From Nitratireductor sp. B36 (GTDB lineage: Bacteria > Pseudomonadota > Alphaproteobacteria > Rhizobiales > Rhizobiaceae): 64,000 bases of DNA. A program made the position numbers and the translations under genes. Each line of letters starts with the position of its first letter. The stretch's first letter is position 1. The stretch lies in contig NZ_JACKZY010000003.1 in NCBI RefSeq assembly GCF_020833685.1, forward strand, positions 696,997-760,996, written 5' to 3'. A model generated the notes under the pieces. That model ran no database searches and was not told the origin of the DNA. It was given only the letters and a program-made list of their open reading frames with translations. This document shows, piece after piece, positions 55,868 to 64,000 of this stretch.

Positions 55868-56866
55868 TTATTCGGTCGCGATGATCTGGTCGATCAGCGC
55901 CTTGTCGTACTGTTCATAGTATTTTTCGTAGGCCGGCTGAACGGCCTGCTGGAAGGCGGCTTTCTGCTCGGCGGTCAGTTCGCCGACTTCCATGCCCTCT
56001 TCCCTGAGCTGCTTCACGCCCGAGGACTCAACATTGTCGACATAGGCGCGCATGGCTTTGACGGCCTCGGTTGCGCCTTCCTCGAAAGCTTTCTTGTCTT
56101 CATCGTTCATACCGTCCCAAAGCTGGCGGGAAACAAGCAGCATCGCCGGCGAATAGACGTGGCCGGAGAGCGTCAGATATTTCTGCACTTCGGAAAGCTT
56201 AGCGGAGGTGATGACGGAAAGGGGATTTTCCTGGCCGTCGATCGTGCCCTGCTGAAGTGACGAGATGACCTCCGGCCATGCCATCGGTGTCGGCGCCGCG
56301 CCCAGCGTCTCAAACGCGGTGATGTGGATCGGGTTTTCCATCGTGCGCAATTTGAGCCCGGCGACATCCTCGGGCTTGCCGATCGTGTTGCGATTGTTGG
56401 TGATATGGCGGAACCCCTGTTCACCCCAGGCGAGGGCCACGAGGCCGACGTCGTCGAACTTCGCGAGGATGTTCTGACCAATTTCGCCGTCCAGCACCTT
56501 GCGTGCATGGGTGAGGTCGCGGAACAGGAACGGGATGTCGAACACACCGGTTTCGGGCACGAAATTGCTGAGCGTTCCGGAAGACACGATGGTGGCCTCG
56601 ATCGTGCCGATCTGAAGGCCCTCGATTACTTCGCGTTCACCACCCAGACCGGAGGACGGAAAATGACGGAAGGAATAGCGGCCATCGGTCTTTGCCTCGA
56701 CGACTTCCTGCCATTTCTCGGCTGCGACACCATAATGCGAGGTGGGTGCGAGCGCGTAACCGATCTTGATTTCCTGCTGGGCCTGAGCGGCGGATGTGCC
56801 GGCGACGATGCCAAGCGCGGTTACAATTGCCGCTAACGGCGCCGTATATCTTGCGGAAAATTTCAT
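55868..56866 (-). CDS. TRAP transporter substrate-binding protein DctP
   Basis: The product has 332 residues from the ATG at 56866, preceded by GGGAGAG. A Sec signal ends near AAQAQQ. The binding lobe motifs are GLKLRTMENPIH with the carboxylate-binding Arg and GTIDGQENPLSV. The DGQENP form is frequent in sugar-acid (uronate/aldonate) binding members. It would bind a sugar acid for the DctQM permease. Confidence 0.91.
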   Translation of the reverse strand: MKFSARYTAPLAAIVTALGIVAGTSAAQAQQEIKIGYALAPTSHYGVAAEKWQEVVEAKTDGRYSFRHFPSSGLGGEREVIEGLQIGTIEATIVSSGTLSNFVPETGVFDIPFLFRDLTHARKVLDGEIGQNILAKFDDVGLVALAWGEQGFRHITNNRNTIGKPEDVAGLKLRTMENPIHITAFETLGAAPTPMAWPEVISSLQQGTIDGQENPLSVITSAKLSEVQKYLTLSGHVYSPAMLLVSRQLWDGMNDEDKKAFEEGATEAVKAMRAYVDNVESSGVKQLREEGMEVGELTAEQKAAFQQAVQPAYEKYYEQYDKALIDQIIATE

Positions 56867-56938
56867 CTCTCTCTCCCGTTGTAAAATTTCGTTGCGATTC
56901 AGGTCTCCCATTCGCTGAAAGGCTGTGGCCTATCGCGG

Positions 56939-58612
56939 CTATTCAGTCAATGCACCGTGGCTGGCAGGACCAGCAAGTTTGGCGAATTTGGCCAGAACGC
57001 CGGTGTGGTAGCGCGGCTTGGGCTGACACCAGCCGGCGCGCCGCCGTGCAAGCTCTTCCTCACTCACGTCCAGATGAAGGAGGTGCCGGTCTGCATCGAT
57101 GGTGATCCTGTCTCCCTCCTCGACGAGTGCGATGGTGCCGCCTTCAAAAGCTTCAGGAGTTACATGACCGACCAGAAAACCCCAGGACCCGCCGGAAAAG
57201 CGACCATCTGTGATGAGGCCTACCGTTTCGCCCAGACCGCGTCCTATCAAAGCAGAACTGGGGGCAAGCATCTCGGGCATGCCGGGTCCGCCTTTTGGGC
57301 CAAGATAGCGCAGAACCATCACGTCGCCGGGGCGGATCCTGTCCGATAGAATTGCATCAAGGGCCGATTGCTCATCTTCAAAGACGCGGGCAGGACCAGT
57401 GATGCTGGTGGATTTAAGGCCAGTGATCTTGGCGACCGCGCCGTCTTCGGCAAGGTTGCCTCTCAAAATGGCTAGATGGCCTTGCGCATAAAGCGGCTTC
57501 TCGATGGGGCGAATGACGTTCTGTGCTTCGGAAGGCCTGTCAGGAATTCCGGCAAGCTCCTGTGCGAGGGTGCGCCCGGTGATCGTGAGGCAATCTCCAT
57601 TCAGAAGGCCGGCTTCAAGCAGAATCTTGAGCACCTGCGGGACACCACCGGCGCGATGGAGATCGACTGCCATGTATTGGCCTGATGGCTTCAGATCACA
57701 CAAGACCGGTATTTTGCGGCGCACCCGCTCAAAATCGTCGAGTGACCATTCGATTTCGGCGGCACGGCAGATGGCAAGATAATGCAGCACGGCATTGGTG
57801 GACCCGCCCGTTGCCATGACGAGGGCGATGGCATTTTCGACGCTCTGGCGGGTGATGATGTCGCGGGGTCTGCGGCCCGCCCGCACTGCATCAAGCAGGA
57901 CATGGGCCGAACGGGCGGCGGATTGGCGCTTCTCTTCGTGGACATTGGCCATCGTTGAGGACCCCAACAAGGACATGCCCAGAGCCTCGAAGGATGCGCT
58001 CATCGTGTTGGCGGTGTACATACCGCCACAGGCCCCAGTGCCGGGGATGGCGTTGCGTTCAATGGCATCGAACTCTTCGCGGGTGATCCTGCCGGCTTTG
58101 AATGCTCCGACGGCCTCGAAGGCAGAGACGAGATTGAGATCTTTGCCATTCAGCCGACCGGGGAGAATTGTGCCGCCATAGACGTAGATCGCGGGAACGT
58201 TGGCCCGGGCAATACCGATCATGCCGCCGGGCTTGTTCTTGTCGCAGCCGCCGATGACGAGAACACCATCCATCCATTGGCCCTGCACAGTGGTTTCCAC
58301 GCAGTCAGCGATGACCTCGCGGGAGACCAGAGAGTACTTCATGCCTTCGGTCCCCATAGACATGCCGTCGGAAATGGTGGGCACGCCGAAGGTCTGCGGG
58401 TTACCGCCAGCTTCGCGGACAGCCTCGACGGCAGCATCGGCCAAGGGCTGGAGGCCCGCATTGCAAGGCGTGATGGTGGAGTGGCCATTGGCGATGCCGA
58501 TCATCGGACGAGAAAAATCTTCCTCCCGATAGCCGAGCGCATAGTACATGGCGCGGTTGGGCGAGCGTTCGATGCCCTGCGTGATGGTCTTCGATCGGTC
58601 GTTGGCTGTCAT
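56939..58612 (-). CDS. IlvD/Edd-family dehydratase
   Basis: This 557-residue enzyme has [11 protein letters not shown] and [14 protein letters not shown], which supply two cysteines of the Fe-S cluster, and [15 protein letters not shown] near the C-terminus. By sequence it looks like dihydroxy-acid dehydratase (IlvD). The lactonase, TRAP and regulator context instead suggests an aldonate dehydratase giving a 2-keto-3-deoxy acid; the motifs do not decide. The ATG at 58612 is used. The frame stays open to 59671 antisense to lysR, but that extension has no coding support. Confidence 0.87.
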   Translation of the reverse strand: MTANDRSKTITQGIERSPNRAMYYALGYREEDFSRPMIGIANGHSTITPCNAGLQPLADAAVEAVREAGGNPQTFGVPTISDGMSMGTEGMKYSLVSREVIADCVETTVQGQWMDGVLVIGGCDKNKPGGMIGIARANVPAIYVYGGTILPGRLNGKDLNLVSAFEAVGAFKAGRITREEFDAIERNAIPGTGACGGMYTANTMSASFEALGMSLLGSSTMANVHEEKRQSAARSAHVLLDAVRAGRRPRDIITRQSVENAIALVMATGGSTNAVLHYLAICRAAEIEWSLDDFERVRRKIPVLCDLKPSGQYMAVDLHRAGGVPQVLKILLEAGLLNGDCLTITGRTLAQELAGIPDRPSEAQNVIRPIEKPLYAQGHLAILRGNLAEDGAVAKITGLKSTSITGPARVFEDEQSALDAILSDRIRPGDVMVLRYLGPKGGPGMPEMLAPSSALIGRGLGETVGLITDGRFSGGSWGFLVGHVTPEAFEGGTIALVEEGDRITIDADRHLLHLDVSEEELARRRAGWCQPKPRYHTGVLAKFAKLAGPASHGALTE

Positions 58613-58663
58613 GGCTCTTTCCCGGCGCATACTCAATGTGCGCGAAAGGCTAGGAGAGTTTGA

Positions 58664-58693
58664 AAGATATGAGAAATATATATATCGTATCTT
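58664..58693. promoter_or_regulatory. Probable LysR operator
   Basis: AAGATATGA (58664-58672) and TCGTATCTT (58685-58693) form an inverted repeat with 8 of 9 matching bases around an AT-only spacer. It lies in the divergent gap between the dehydratase and the lysR gene, 28 bases before lysR, and contains the T-N11-A pattern. Confidence 0.6.
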
Positions 58694-58720
58694 ATTGATT
58701 TGTTTTTCGAATGAGATTGT

Positions 58721-59638
58721 ATGGATATTCGCCAGATCCGGCATTTCGTTGCCGTTGCCGAGGAGCTTCATTTTGGCCGCGCGGCTGAACGTCTTGGCAT
58801 GACACAACCTCCGCTCAGCCAGAGCATACAGGCATTGGAAGCCGATCTGGGGCTGACGCTGTTTGAGCGGACACGGCGAAGCGTGATGCTGACACCGGTG
58901 GGACAGGAGTGGTTGCCTCACGCCCGGCGCGTGCTTGAGGAAGCGAATGCATTGCCGCAGGTGGCACAGCGGCTTTCGCGCGGTGAAGTGGGTACGATAC
59001 GCCTCTCTTTCATCAGCTTCGTCAGCTACAGCTTCCTGCCTGCACTTGTGCGCCGCTTCAAAGAGCGGTTTCCGGAAGTGGAACTGGTGCTGCACGAAGC
59101 CACCAGCGATGTCCAGATTGCCGAACTGCTTGAGGGGAAACTGGATGCCGGCATCATCATCACTCCGCCGCGCGGAGCGTTGCACTCGCCTCTGCGCTAT
59201 CGTGCGATTGAAAGGGAGAAGCTGGTGGTTGCGGTGCCGGAGGAATGGGTGATCTCCGGACGTGTGGTGCCGCAGGGAGGGAAGCTCGATTTCAACGCTT
59301 TGTGCGATCTGCCGGTTATTCTGTTCCCGCGACAAAGCGCACCTGCGCTTCATGATCTGGTGACGCGTTACTTCGCTGAGCGCGACGCAGTGCCGGTTGC
59401 GGGGCAACAGGCCGTGCAGATGCAGACGATCATTAATCTCGTATCGGCTGGGCTTGGTATTGCTTTCGTGCCGAGCACAATGCGTCGGCTGGTCCGGCCG
59501 GGTGTGGCCTATTTCAGGGTGGCAGAAAAGCAGCCCGAGATCGAGATCGGTTTTGCCTGGCGCAGTGCCAACGCGAGTGCGGCGCTGCATCACCTGGCTG
59601 ATATCATTGTCGAAATGTTTCCGGAGCACGGAGCTTGA
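58721..59638 (+). CDS. LysR-family transcriptional regulator
   Basis: The 305-residue product has an N-terminal winged helix ([25 protein letters not shown], abridged) typical of LysR, and a periplasmic-binding-like effector domain. Divergence from the dehydratase and the palindrome between them suggest it autoregulates and activates the sugar-acid genes. It precedes the sensor kinase by 31 bases. Confidence 0.92.
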   Translation: MDIRQIRHFVAVAEELHFGRAAERLGMTQPPLSQSIQALEADLGLTLFERTRRSVMLTPVGQEWLPHARRVLEEANALPQVAQRLSRGEVGTIRLSFISFVSYSFLPALVRRFKERFPEVELVLHEATSDVQIAELLEGKLDAGIIITPPRGALHSPLRYRAIEREKLVVAVPEEWVISGRVVPQGGKLDFNALCDLPVILFPRQSAPALHDLVTRYFAERDAVPVAGQQAVQMQTIINLVSAGLGIAFVPSTMRRLVRPGVAYFRVAEKQPEIEIGFAWRSANASAALHHLADIIVEMFPEHGA

Positions 59639-59669
59639 AAAAGACGGATTGTTCCTCAAAATCGCGCGC

Positions 59670-61223
59670 ATGAAGCAGAATGCGCCCGAACAAAGCCCCC
59701 AGGCAAGCAGGTCTCTCAGGATCGCCGGTGCCTGGCTTGTGCTCGCTGTTCTGACGGTCGCGGCCGTTGTTGCGAATGAGCGTTGGCGGTTGTCTTCGCG
59801 GTTGGCGGCCGAAGGCAGGGCTCTGCACAGCCTAGCCTCACAGCGGGCAGACCAACACGATGCGCACCTGACCGCGCTATCGGCAGTTGCTGTTTCGGCG
59901 GGGGAAAACCGCTTTGATCTCTTCCTGGAAGTGGCCGAAACGATCCATCGTTTCTACCCAAGGATCGTGGCGATCGAACTTGTTCCGCTGAAGGTCGGCG
60001 AGACGGGAGTCAACACGCTTGATCGGGGCAATCCGGCGGTGACGGACGCTATTCGTGAGGCCGCTTTGACATCCCAAGGTGAGTTGGCTCTAAGGCCGAC
60101 GCCAGGGGCGGCGGGGCGCTACCTGCTCGTCAAGCGCAGTCCGAACACGGATGCTGCGCGTTATGGGTTGGCGCTCGACATCGACGGTCGGGGGTTGCTT
60201 GAACCAGAACGCAGTCATGGGCTGGAACCGTCGGTCAACCTCTCGCTGGCGCTTCCCGATGGAACACAGCTTGTGGGGCAGGAAACCGCGGGCGATACGG
60301 CCTTCCGGCAGCGGCTGGGGAGCGCTTCACAGCCGCTTGTCCTCGAGATTGCCGTTCCACAGACATTGGCGTCGTTGTTTCCTCCTGCCAAGCTCGCACC
60401 GGCACTCATCCTGATGTCGGCGGTTTTCCTGGCAGGCCTTGTCCTGTGGCAGCAGTGGGCCCGGCGGCGTCAGGCTGAACAGGCAGCACAACTCAGCGCC
60501 CAGGAAACGCGTCTGGCCCACGCCTCCCGCGTCAACGCGCTGGGCGAGATGGCAAGCGGCATCGCCCATGAACTCACGCAGCCACTGACGGCGATGCTGA
60601 GCCAGGCTCAGGCAGGAAAGCGGCTTCTGCGCAATGGCGATACAGGGGCCGTCGCCTCGGTGCTTGACGAACTGATCGGCCAGGCGCGGCGGGGAGCGGA
60701 TATCCTTGCGCATCTGCGTGAGTGGATCAGGCCGGTGCGGAGCAACCCGGTGGCGGTGACCGATCTCAATGCGGCCATACTCGGCGTGGAAGCACTCCTG
60801 ATGCCGGAGGCGCGCAAGCGTGCGATGACCTTGAGGCTTATTCTCGAGCGCGACGCGTTGCCGGTGCGCGCCGATCAGACGGAACTGGAGCAGGTGATCT
60901 TCAATCTCGTTCGCAATGCATTTGAAGCCCTGGAATCAATGCCGAAGGGGCGAGGCGAGGTGATGATCGAAAGCAGCCGGCAGGCGGGCCTGGCGGTTCT
61001 TGATGTACGCGACAACGGTCCCGGTGTGGATGCCGAGATCCGCGCCCAGATTTTTGAGCCCTTTGTTACCGGAAAGAGCCATGGCACGGGGCTCGGCCTG
61101 GCGCTCTCGCAGCGGCTCGCAGAGCGGATGGATGGGGAGATCGAGCTCAAGCCTTCGCAGGAAGGAGCCTGGTTTCAGGTTCGGCTGAACCTCGTGGATA
61201 TGAAAGCGGAGGTCGCAGCGTGA
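59670..61223 (+). CDS. Sensor histidine kinase
   Basis: This kinase has about 517 residues; its start is uncertain because no clear ribosome site is seen, and a TTG near 59652 is possible. Two helices (about 17-36 and 240-262) enclose a periplasmic sensing region with a CHASE-like pattern. A HisKA domain follows with His300 in [14 protein letters not shown], then an HATPase domain with [10 protein letters not shown] and GTGLGLALS. It is coupled to the response regulator by a GTGA overlap. Confidence 0.9.
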   Translation: MKQNAPEQSPQASRSLRIAGAWLVLAVLTVAAVVANERWRLSSRLAAEGRALHSLASQRADQHDAHLTALSAVAVSAGENRFDLFLEVAETIHRFYPRIVAIELVPLKVGETGVNTLDRGNPAVTDAIREAALTSQGELALRPTPGAAGRYLLVKRSPNTDAARYGLALDIDGRGLLEPERSHGLEPSVNLSLALPDGTQLVGQETAGDTAFRQRLGSASQPLVLEIAVPQTLASLFPPAKLAPALILMSAVFLAGLVLWQQWARRRQAEQAAQLSAQETRLAHASRVNALGEMASGIAHELTQPLTAMLSQAQAGKRLLRNGDTGAVASVLDELIGQARRGADILAHLREWIRPVRSNPVAVTDLNAAILGVEALLMPEARKRAMTLRLILERDALPVRADQTELEQVIFNLVRNAFEALESMPKGRGEVMIESSRQAGLAVLDVRDNGPGVDAEIRAQIFEPFVTGKSHGTGLGLALSQRLAERMDGEIELKPSQEGAWFQVRLNLVDMKAEVAA

Positions 61224-61828
61224 GCCGGCCTGTCTATCTGGTGGATGACGACGAAGCGGTGCGCAGAGCACTCGTACTGCTTCTCAATACGGTGGGTGTG
61301 GAAGTAAAGGCATTTCCCGACCCGGAAACTTTTCTCGCGGCGCTTGGAAAACTGCCGCCGGGCTGTCTGGTGCTTGATATTCGCATGCCAGTGATATCCG
61401 GGTTGAAGCTGCAGGAGCGGCTTCTGGCACTCGGCGTGGAGTGGCCGACGGTGGTGATCAGTGGGCATGGAGATATCGATTCCTGCCGTAAGGCTTTTCG
61501 CAATGGCGCGGTGGATTTTCTGAGCAAACCGGTGGATGAGCAGGATCTGATCGATGCGATCCAGAAAGCGCAGAACATGCTGGACCACGCCGAACGGGTC
61601 GCCGCCGAACGCGCTGAGACGGCTGACCTTCTGGCAAGTCTGACGGCGCGCGAACAGGAGATTCTGGAACGCATTGCAGGCGGGTTCACCACCAGGGAGA
61701 TCGCCGCTTCGCTGGAATTGTCGCCACGCACGGTGGAAAGCCACCGCGCGTCTATTGGTGCGAAACTTGGAACGACCTCGGCAGCAGAGATGACGCGATT
61801 CTGGCTGCAGGCGGGCCAAACTCCGTAG
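61220..61828 (+). CDS. FixJ/NarL-type response regulator
   Basis: This 202-residue regulator begins at a GTG. The receiver has the acidic DDD near residue 9, the phospho-acceptor Asp53 in LVLDIRMP and the Lys in FLSKPVD. The LuxR-type helix-turn-helix reads LTAREQEILERIAGGFTTREIA. It is the partner of the upstream kinase. Likely targets are the adjacent GlcG-like gene and amine oxidase. Confidence 0.93.
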   Translation: MSRPVYLVDDDEAVRRALVLLLNTVGVEVKAFPDPETFLAALGKLPPGCLVLDIRMPVISGLKLQERLLALGVEWPTVVISGHGDIDSCRKAFRNGAVDFLSKPVDEQDLIDAIQKAQNMLDHAERVAAERAETADLLASLTAREQEILERIAGGFTTREIAASLELSPRTVESHRASIGAKLGTTSAAEMTRFWLQAGQTP

Positions 61829-61837
61829 AACTACGGA
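61822..61837. promoter_or_regulatory. Palindrome overlapping the regulator stop, candidate operator
   Basis: TCCGTAG-AA-CTACGGA is perfectly palindromic and includes the stop codon of the response regulator. It lies about 79 bases upstream of the GlcG-like gene. A related CCTACCGAT lies about 14 bases further on. Confidence 0.45.
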
Positions 61838-61915
61838 TATCGGCGGCAAACCTACCGATGCATCGCCAATGCGCGGGTTGCTAGAGATCGGACATCGAAA
61901 ACCAAGGAGTCCCCG

Positions 61916-62398
61916 ATGATCCGATCGATTGTTCTTTCCGCCACGTTTATGGCCGCAACCGCGGCATCGGCCCAGGATCTGCCGACCGCGCCCTATCTCC
62001 CGCTCGACATGGCACAAAAGGCCGCTCAAGCTGCACTCGAGGCCTGCGCTGCCGAAGGTTATGCGGTGAGCGTTGCCGTGGTGGAACGAAGCGGTGCGAC
62101 CAAGGTGCTGGTGAAAGCGGACAATTCAGGCCCGCACACGACTGGCAGCAGTGTCGGCAAGGCCTTCAGCTCTGCAAGTCTTGGCCGCGACACGGCGGGT
62201 CTGGCGAATTTCATTGGCGAGAACCCGCAGAATGACGGCCTGCGCGACATGGACTCCCGCCTGGTCATCCAGGCCGGTGGTCTTCCTGTGCGCATCGGCG
62301 GCGCGTTGGTGGCGGGCATCGGTGTTGGCGGTGCGCCCTCGGGCGACATTGACGCGACCTGCGCCCGCGCGGGTCTCGACGCCATCGGCGCCGAATAA
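61916..62398 (+). CDS. Secreted GlcG/HbpS-like haem-binding protein
   Basis: This 160-residue protein has a signal peptide ending ASAQD, preceded by CCAAGGAG. The rest matches the GlcG/HbpS fold: AQAALEACAAEGYAVSVAVV and the GGLPVRIGGALVAGIGVGGA core. HbpS-type proteins bind haem outside the cell and modulate a neighbouring sensor kinase. The kinase immediately upstream makes such a sensor partnership plausible. A terminator follows. Confidence 0.87.
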   Translation: MIRSIVLSATFMAATAASAQDLPTAPYLPLDMAQKAAQAALEACAAEGYAVSVAVVERSGATKVLVKADNSGPHTTGSSVGKAFSSASLGRDTAGLANFIGENPQNDGLRDMDSRLVIQAGGLPVRIGGALVAGIGVGGAPSGDIDATCARAGLDAIGAE

Positions 62399-62422
62399 TA
62401 ACCCATACGAGCTGAACAAAAG

Positions 62423-62450
62423 AGGCGCGGCCTTTCGGTCGCGCCTTTTC
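62423..62450 (+). terminator. Intrinsic terminator after the GlcG-like gene
   Basis: A 10-bp stem AGGCGCGGCC/GGTCGCGCCT (one G-T pair) with loop TTTC is followed by TTTTCTCTCTT. It may also serve the convergent amine oxidase gene. Confidence 0.88.
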
Positions 62451-62473
62451 TCTCTTCTGCGTTCGGTCTCAGC

Positions 62474-64000
62474 CTAGTTCGGCAGACGCACGGTAAGGGC
62501 TGGGTTGTGCGGGAAAAAGTTGTAGGGCTTTAAAGTAATGCCCTTCCACATGGTCGACATGACCGGCCAGTCTTCCATCTGCGGCACGTGGTGGAAGCCC
62601 ATCGTGTACCAGGTCACGATGTCGGTGTTGTCGATGCTGCGATCCTGCTTCACCCATTCGGCCAAAGTGTCCGAACCGTCGCTCTGGAACGCATACTCGC
62701 CGCCGGCATAGCGTTCGGCTGCGGCATAGGGGGTGTTCCAGAATGTGTAGTCGATATAGGCGTTGCGTTTCGCCGGCATGTCGTTTTCGGTGTCGAGCGG
62801 GCTGTATGCGACGCTGTTCTGCGGCAGAATCATGTAGCCCGGAGCATGACCGACGCCGATCTTCCGGCTCATGTTCATGATGTGGTACATGGCCGGCGTT
62901 GCCGGATTGACCCGGTAGCGTGCCTCCATCTCCGTCTTTGGCATCTCCGCTTTCGTCACCCACATGGACCGACGGGGCAGATCGTCTGCGACCTCGCCTT
63001 TCACAAGGCCAGTGCGCATGAAGACGTTGTCCTGGCCATCAATGTCGAAATCGAGCCGGAAGTTGAAGAAGTGGTCATGATTTGGCGCGACGAGATTCGG
63101 CACGATGAGTGTGCCGTAACGGGTTTCCTGCTCGGCCGTTGCGTCCGCCATAGAGGTAGAGGCCGCACCTTTTACCGCATCAAGACCCGTCGCACCGACC
63201 ATCACGCGGATGCGGCCATTCTGCTCGAACACATAGTCGATGAGATAGTCGTAATTGCCGACCTGTGAGGCGGAACGGACCACGAGCTCGTTTGCCGGGC
63301 GACCTTCTGCCGGCACGGCCTGATCCTCGCTCTGGGCGAAGATCTCGTAGTGCCGCCATGCGGGGTCGCCGATATTGCGCTCGAAGATGCAGAGCGCATC
63401 CGGGATCTCGATCGGATTGCCCATATCGTCATGCACGGTGGCGGGCAGGAAGCGGGCGTAGGAGGGGCAGTCGACACCCGCCCTGAGCGGGCTTAAGAAG
63501 ATGCCGAACCCATATTCGCCGCTGTCCATATAGGTGCGCCAATACCAGCCCTTGTCCGGGTCCATGTAGGGCACGAAGACTTCCGACAGATGGGCCTGAT
63601 AGAGCACCGAGCGCCATGTATCGCGGTCGTTCACCTCTATGTTGGACAAGACGACGCCGGGGCGCTTGTCGACGCGCCAGCGGAAACGCCACATGTCCCA
63701 GTTCACCATGCTGCCATCAATGGTGAAGTTGGGCTCGCCTTCCTGGCGCAGGACTGCGGGATTGCTCTTGGTCCGCAGGGAGCCAGTGCGGGCCTCCACC
63801 TCTTCTTCGGTGTAGCCCCAGGCATCCTGCGGCACTGGAAGGACACCAGTGTCGATAACCTCGACGACAGACTTGCCCGCGAGATCGACAACGGCATAGA
63901 GCCCCTCGATGGGCTTGGCGTAGAAGTTGGAACCGGTCGGATTGACGTAGCAGGGTACCTTCATGAGGCGCTGGCCGGCTTCCGCCTCGATGTCGAAGGA
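62474..64000 (-). CDS. Copper amine oxidase (primary-amine oxidase), 5' end beyond the window
   Basis: The frame stays open to the window edge, so the N-terminal domains are missing and 508 residues remain. The catalytic base lies in YMDSGEYGFG. The topaquinone Tyr is in VGNYDY, with Gln where many members have Thr three residues before the Asn. Copper His ligands are in APNHDHFFN and the late VGHAPGY. It oxidises primary amines to aldehyde, ammonia and H2O2, usually in the periplasm. The two-component system and haem-binding protein next door are possible regulators. Confidence 0.92.
   Translation of the reverse strand, partial: SFDIEAEAGQRLMKVPCYVNPTGSNFYAKPIEGLYAVVDLAGKSVVEVIDTGVLPVPQDAWGYTEEEVEARTGSLRTKSNPAVLRQEGEPNFTIDGSMVNWDMWRFRWRVDKRPGVVLSNIEVNDRDTWRSVLYQAHLSEVFVPYMDPDKGWYWRTYMDSGEYGFGIFLSPLRAGVDCPSYARFLPATVHDDMGNPIEIPDALCIFERNIGDPAWRHYEIFAQSEDQAVPAEGRPANELVVRSASQVGNYDYLIDYVFEQNGRIRVMVGATGLDAVKGAASTSMADATAEQETRYGTLIVPNLVAPNHDHFFNFRLDFDIDGQDNVFMRTGLVKGEVADDLPRRSMWVTKAEMPKTEMEARYRVNPATPAMYHIMNMSRKIGVGHAPGYMILPQNSVAYSPLDTENDMPAKRNAYIDYTFWNTPYAAAERYAGGEYAFQSDGSDTLAEWVKQDRSIDNTDIVTWYTMGFHHVPQMEDWPVMSTMWKGITLKPYNFFPHNPALTVRLPN

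Noticed and set aside
56939-59671. A 910-residue minus-strand protein including the dehydratase
   Set aside because: The extra 353 codons lie antisense to a clear LysR gene and contain no domain. The dehydratase has a normal start at 58612.

Overview
The window is a chromosomal segment of a GC-rich alphaproteobacterium, most likely of the order Rhizobiales (Phyllobacteriaceae-like; this is an inference). The evidence is the hemD / mitofilin-like / hemY block, 6S RNA upstream of the 5-formyl-THF cyclo-ligase gene, ruvCAB joined to ybgC-tolQRAB-pal, CtrA-type TTAA-N7-TTAA boxes, a DUF1465 gene, a rhizobial-type intergenic palindromic repeat, and a complete hutCF/hutIHGU locus. I see no prophage, plasmid backbone, CRISPR array, transposase or named defence system. 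One HNH nuclease gene is the only mobile-type protein.

Bases 1-23,640 are mainly housekeeping. The region starts with the tail of hemD, a Mic60-like membrane protein, HemY and a TerB-domain protein. It continues with a glutamine amidotransferase, a CoxE-type VWA protein and MoxR ATPase separated by HNH and GNAT genes, 6S RNA with fthC, a YmdB-type phosphoesterase and a TerC-type membrane protein. Next come an UlaG-like MBL protein with an eroded metal motif, YebC, a SelW-like protein, L31, an MsbA-like exporter, and a GntR regulator with a nitroreductase. The last part holds an M32 carboxypeptidase, a MotA/MotB-like pair, suhB, efp, a Sel1-repeat protein and a ThiE-like protein.

Bases 23,870-36,110 hold two TauE/SafE permeases, an acyl-CoA synthetase, a probable small RNA between two full CtrA boxes, the DUF1465 gene, ruvCAB, the Tol-Pal envelope operon and rpe.

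Bases 36,170-49,400 hold the histidine-utilisation region. HutC and HutF face hutI-hutH-hutG-hutU across a promoter with a HutC-type operator. Together they convert histidine to glutamate and formate by the five-step HutF/HutG route. A TRAP transporter and dgcN (D-glutamate N-acetyltransferase) follow. dgcN lacks its usual partner dgcA, and the facing molybdenum-hydroxylase genes (FAD and 2Fe-2S subunits) lack the large subunit. Both missing genes would be expected at the same 106-bp junction.

Bases 49,400-64,000 are accessory metabolism. They contain tRNA-Thr(CGT), a MOSC protein preceded by a (CA)12 tract, two IclR regulators, and a likely sugar-acid locus: SMP-30 lactonase, TRAP transporter with an internal terminator, IlvD/Edd dehydratase and a LysR regulator with a palindromic operator. 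A sensor kinase with FixJ-type regulator, a secreted GlcG/HbpS-like protein and a copper amine oxidase cut by the window edge close the segment. The strongest leads for new biology are the CtrA-flanked small RNA, the doubly truncated dgcN/coxSM junction, the CA-repeat leader and the two-component/GlcG/amine-oxidase group. None of them amounts to a demonstrated new system.
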